5,182 nucleotides of DNA from Desulfotignum sp. (GTDB lineage: Bacteria > Desulfobacterota > Desulfobacteria > Desulfobacterales > Desulfobacteraceae), in the NCBI GenBank assembly GCA_011390235.1, contig JAABSS010000076.1:1-5182 (forward strand). The letters are read 5' to 3'. A model generated the notes under the pieces. It was given only the letters and a program-made list of their open reading frames with translations. It was not told where the DNA came from and made no database searches. Positions 4,642 through 5,182 of this stretch are shown one piece after another. The position numbers were made by a program, and so were the translations under genes. Each line of letters starts with the position of its first letter. The first letter of the stretch is position 1.

Positions 4642-5182
4642 AAAAACCCTTCATCCGGAGATTGTCCACGGCCCGGCGCACTAAGGTAAACGAGATCCGC
4701 TCCTGCTCCAGGCGGAGGTTCGGGGCATGGGTATGGTATCGCAGGGTATCATAGACCCGGGCTTCATCCGGGGTGAGCAGCGGCAGGTCCCGGTTGACAG
4801 GGGAGGGTTCGGTGCCCCACAGGGGCTGATGGGAGAGCAGGGTGGCTTCATCCATGAGAAAAGAGCGGGTCCGGGGAAAGTAATGCCGGATCATGTCGAT
4901 CATGGCAAATCCGTGGGTGTCCAGATCCCCCCAGTACCAGAGGGGTTTGTCTGCCATCCAGCAGGCTTCGGACAGAACGGACAGGCTGTATCCCCGGCCG
5001 AAGATCACCAGGGCGTTGGGAAAGGGCGGAAATGACAGGGCTGTGATGTCGTTTTCCACAATAAAGATGGTGTCCGGCTGCACAGGCAGCCGGGCAAAGT
5101 CATGTGCCGGTATTTCCAGGTCGGACAACCCCATGATGGACAGATCCGGATCCAGGAACCGGAACCGGACCCGGGCGGGCCG
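4634..5182 (-). CDS. jetD: Wadjet anti-plasmid system protein JetD, C-terminal part (5' end outside window)
   Basis: This is the last 182 residues of JetD (DUF3322 plus DUF2220 architecture), the topoisomerase VI-A-like nuclease of Wadjet, which acts with the JetABC condensin-like SMC complex to cut closed circular DNA such as plasmids. The frame is open to the window edge, so the ATG at 5134 is internal: it lies in FRFLDPDLSI-M-GLSDLEIP, a conserved family block. The Toprim metal-binding residues are visible: Glu in FIVEND (codon 5056-5054) and the Asp pair in YWGDLDTHG (codons 4927-4925 and 4921-4919). LMDEATLLSHQPLWG, NRDLPLLTPDE and RLEQERI follow, all in family order, with a normal end at MKGFFR. 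Nothing looks inactivated in this part. jetD is usually the last gene of jetABCD, so jetABC should lie past the right edge. It converges with the TumE gene, overlapping by 8 bp, with no room for separate terminators. Confidence 0.93.
   Translation of the reverse strand, partial: RPARVRFRFLDPDLSIMGLSDLEIPAHDFARLPVQPDTIFIVENDITALSFPPFPNALVIFGRGYSLSVLSEACWMADKPLWYWGDLDTHGFAMIDMIRHYFPRTRSFLMDEATLLSHQPLWGTEPSPVNRDLPLLTPDEARVYDTLRYHTHAPNLRLEQERISFTLVRRAVDNLRMKGFFR

Noticed and set aside
5132..5134. ATG at 5134 as the start of a short stand-alone Toprim protein
   Set aside because: The frame continues to the window edge with residues matching the JetD family, so the gene is cut by the window and not short.

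Overview
The window looks like a piece of a bacterial chromosome from an anaerobic, Desulfobacteraceae-like lineage. This is inferred from protein style: a molybdopterin oxidoreductase, a DUF2147 exported protein, an iron-type alcohol dehydrogenase and an aldo/keto reductase, with moderate-to-high GC and mixed strands. No marker gene is present to prove the taxonomy.

Layout. (1) At 3-794 (+) lies the C-terminal part of a molybdopterin-dependent oxidoreductase whose start is outside the window. It converges on, and overlaps by 38 bp, a small exported DUF2147 protein (757-1203, -). (2) At 1397-2584 (-) is a complete iron-containing alcohol dehydrogenase with a plausible terminator behind it. 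It is divergent from a complete aldo/keto reductase (2826-3710, +). The 241-bp gap between them carries a candidate promoter for each gene, each overlapped by a short inverted repeat. (3) At 3969-4641 (+) is an overlapping two-gene unit. It encodes a 96-aa helical acidic protein followed by a TumE-family (DUF6516-type) protein, which is the organisation of a toxin-antitoxin pair. Its leader holds a palindromic candidate promoter/operator and small hairpins. (4) At 4634-5182 (-) is the C-terminal part of JetD, the Toprim nuclease subunit of a Wadjet (JetABCD) plasmid-defence system. Its start, and presumably jetABC, lie beyond the right edge.

The left two thirds is ordinary redox and envelope metabolism. 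The right third looks like the edge of a defence island: a TumE-type pair sits tail to tail with Wadjet, with the 3' ends overlapping by 8 bp. A sampled line inside the TumE gene is about 33% GC against about 62% in a jetD line, suggesting separate origins. All three non-coding gaps (1204-1396, 2585-2825, 3711-3968) are under 300 bp and hold only the regulatory candidates listed. I saw no tRNA, rRNA, CRISPR array, insertion sequence or attachment site.
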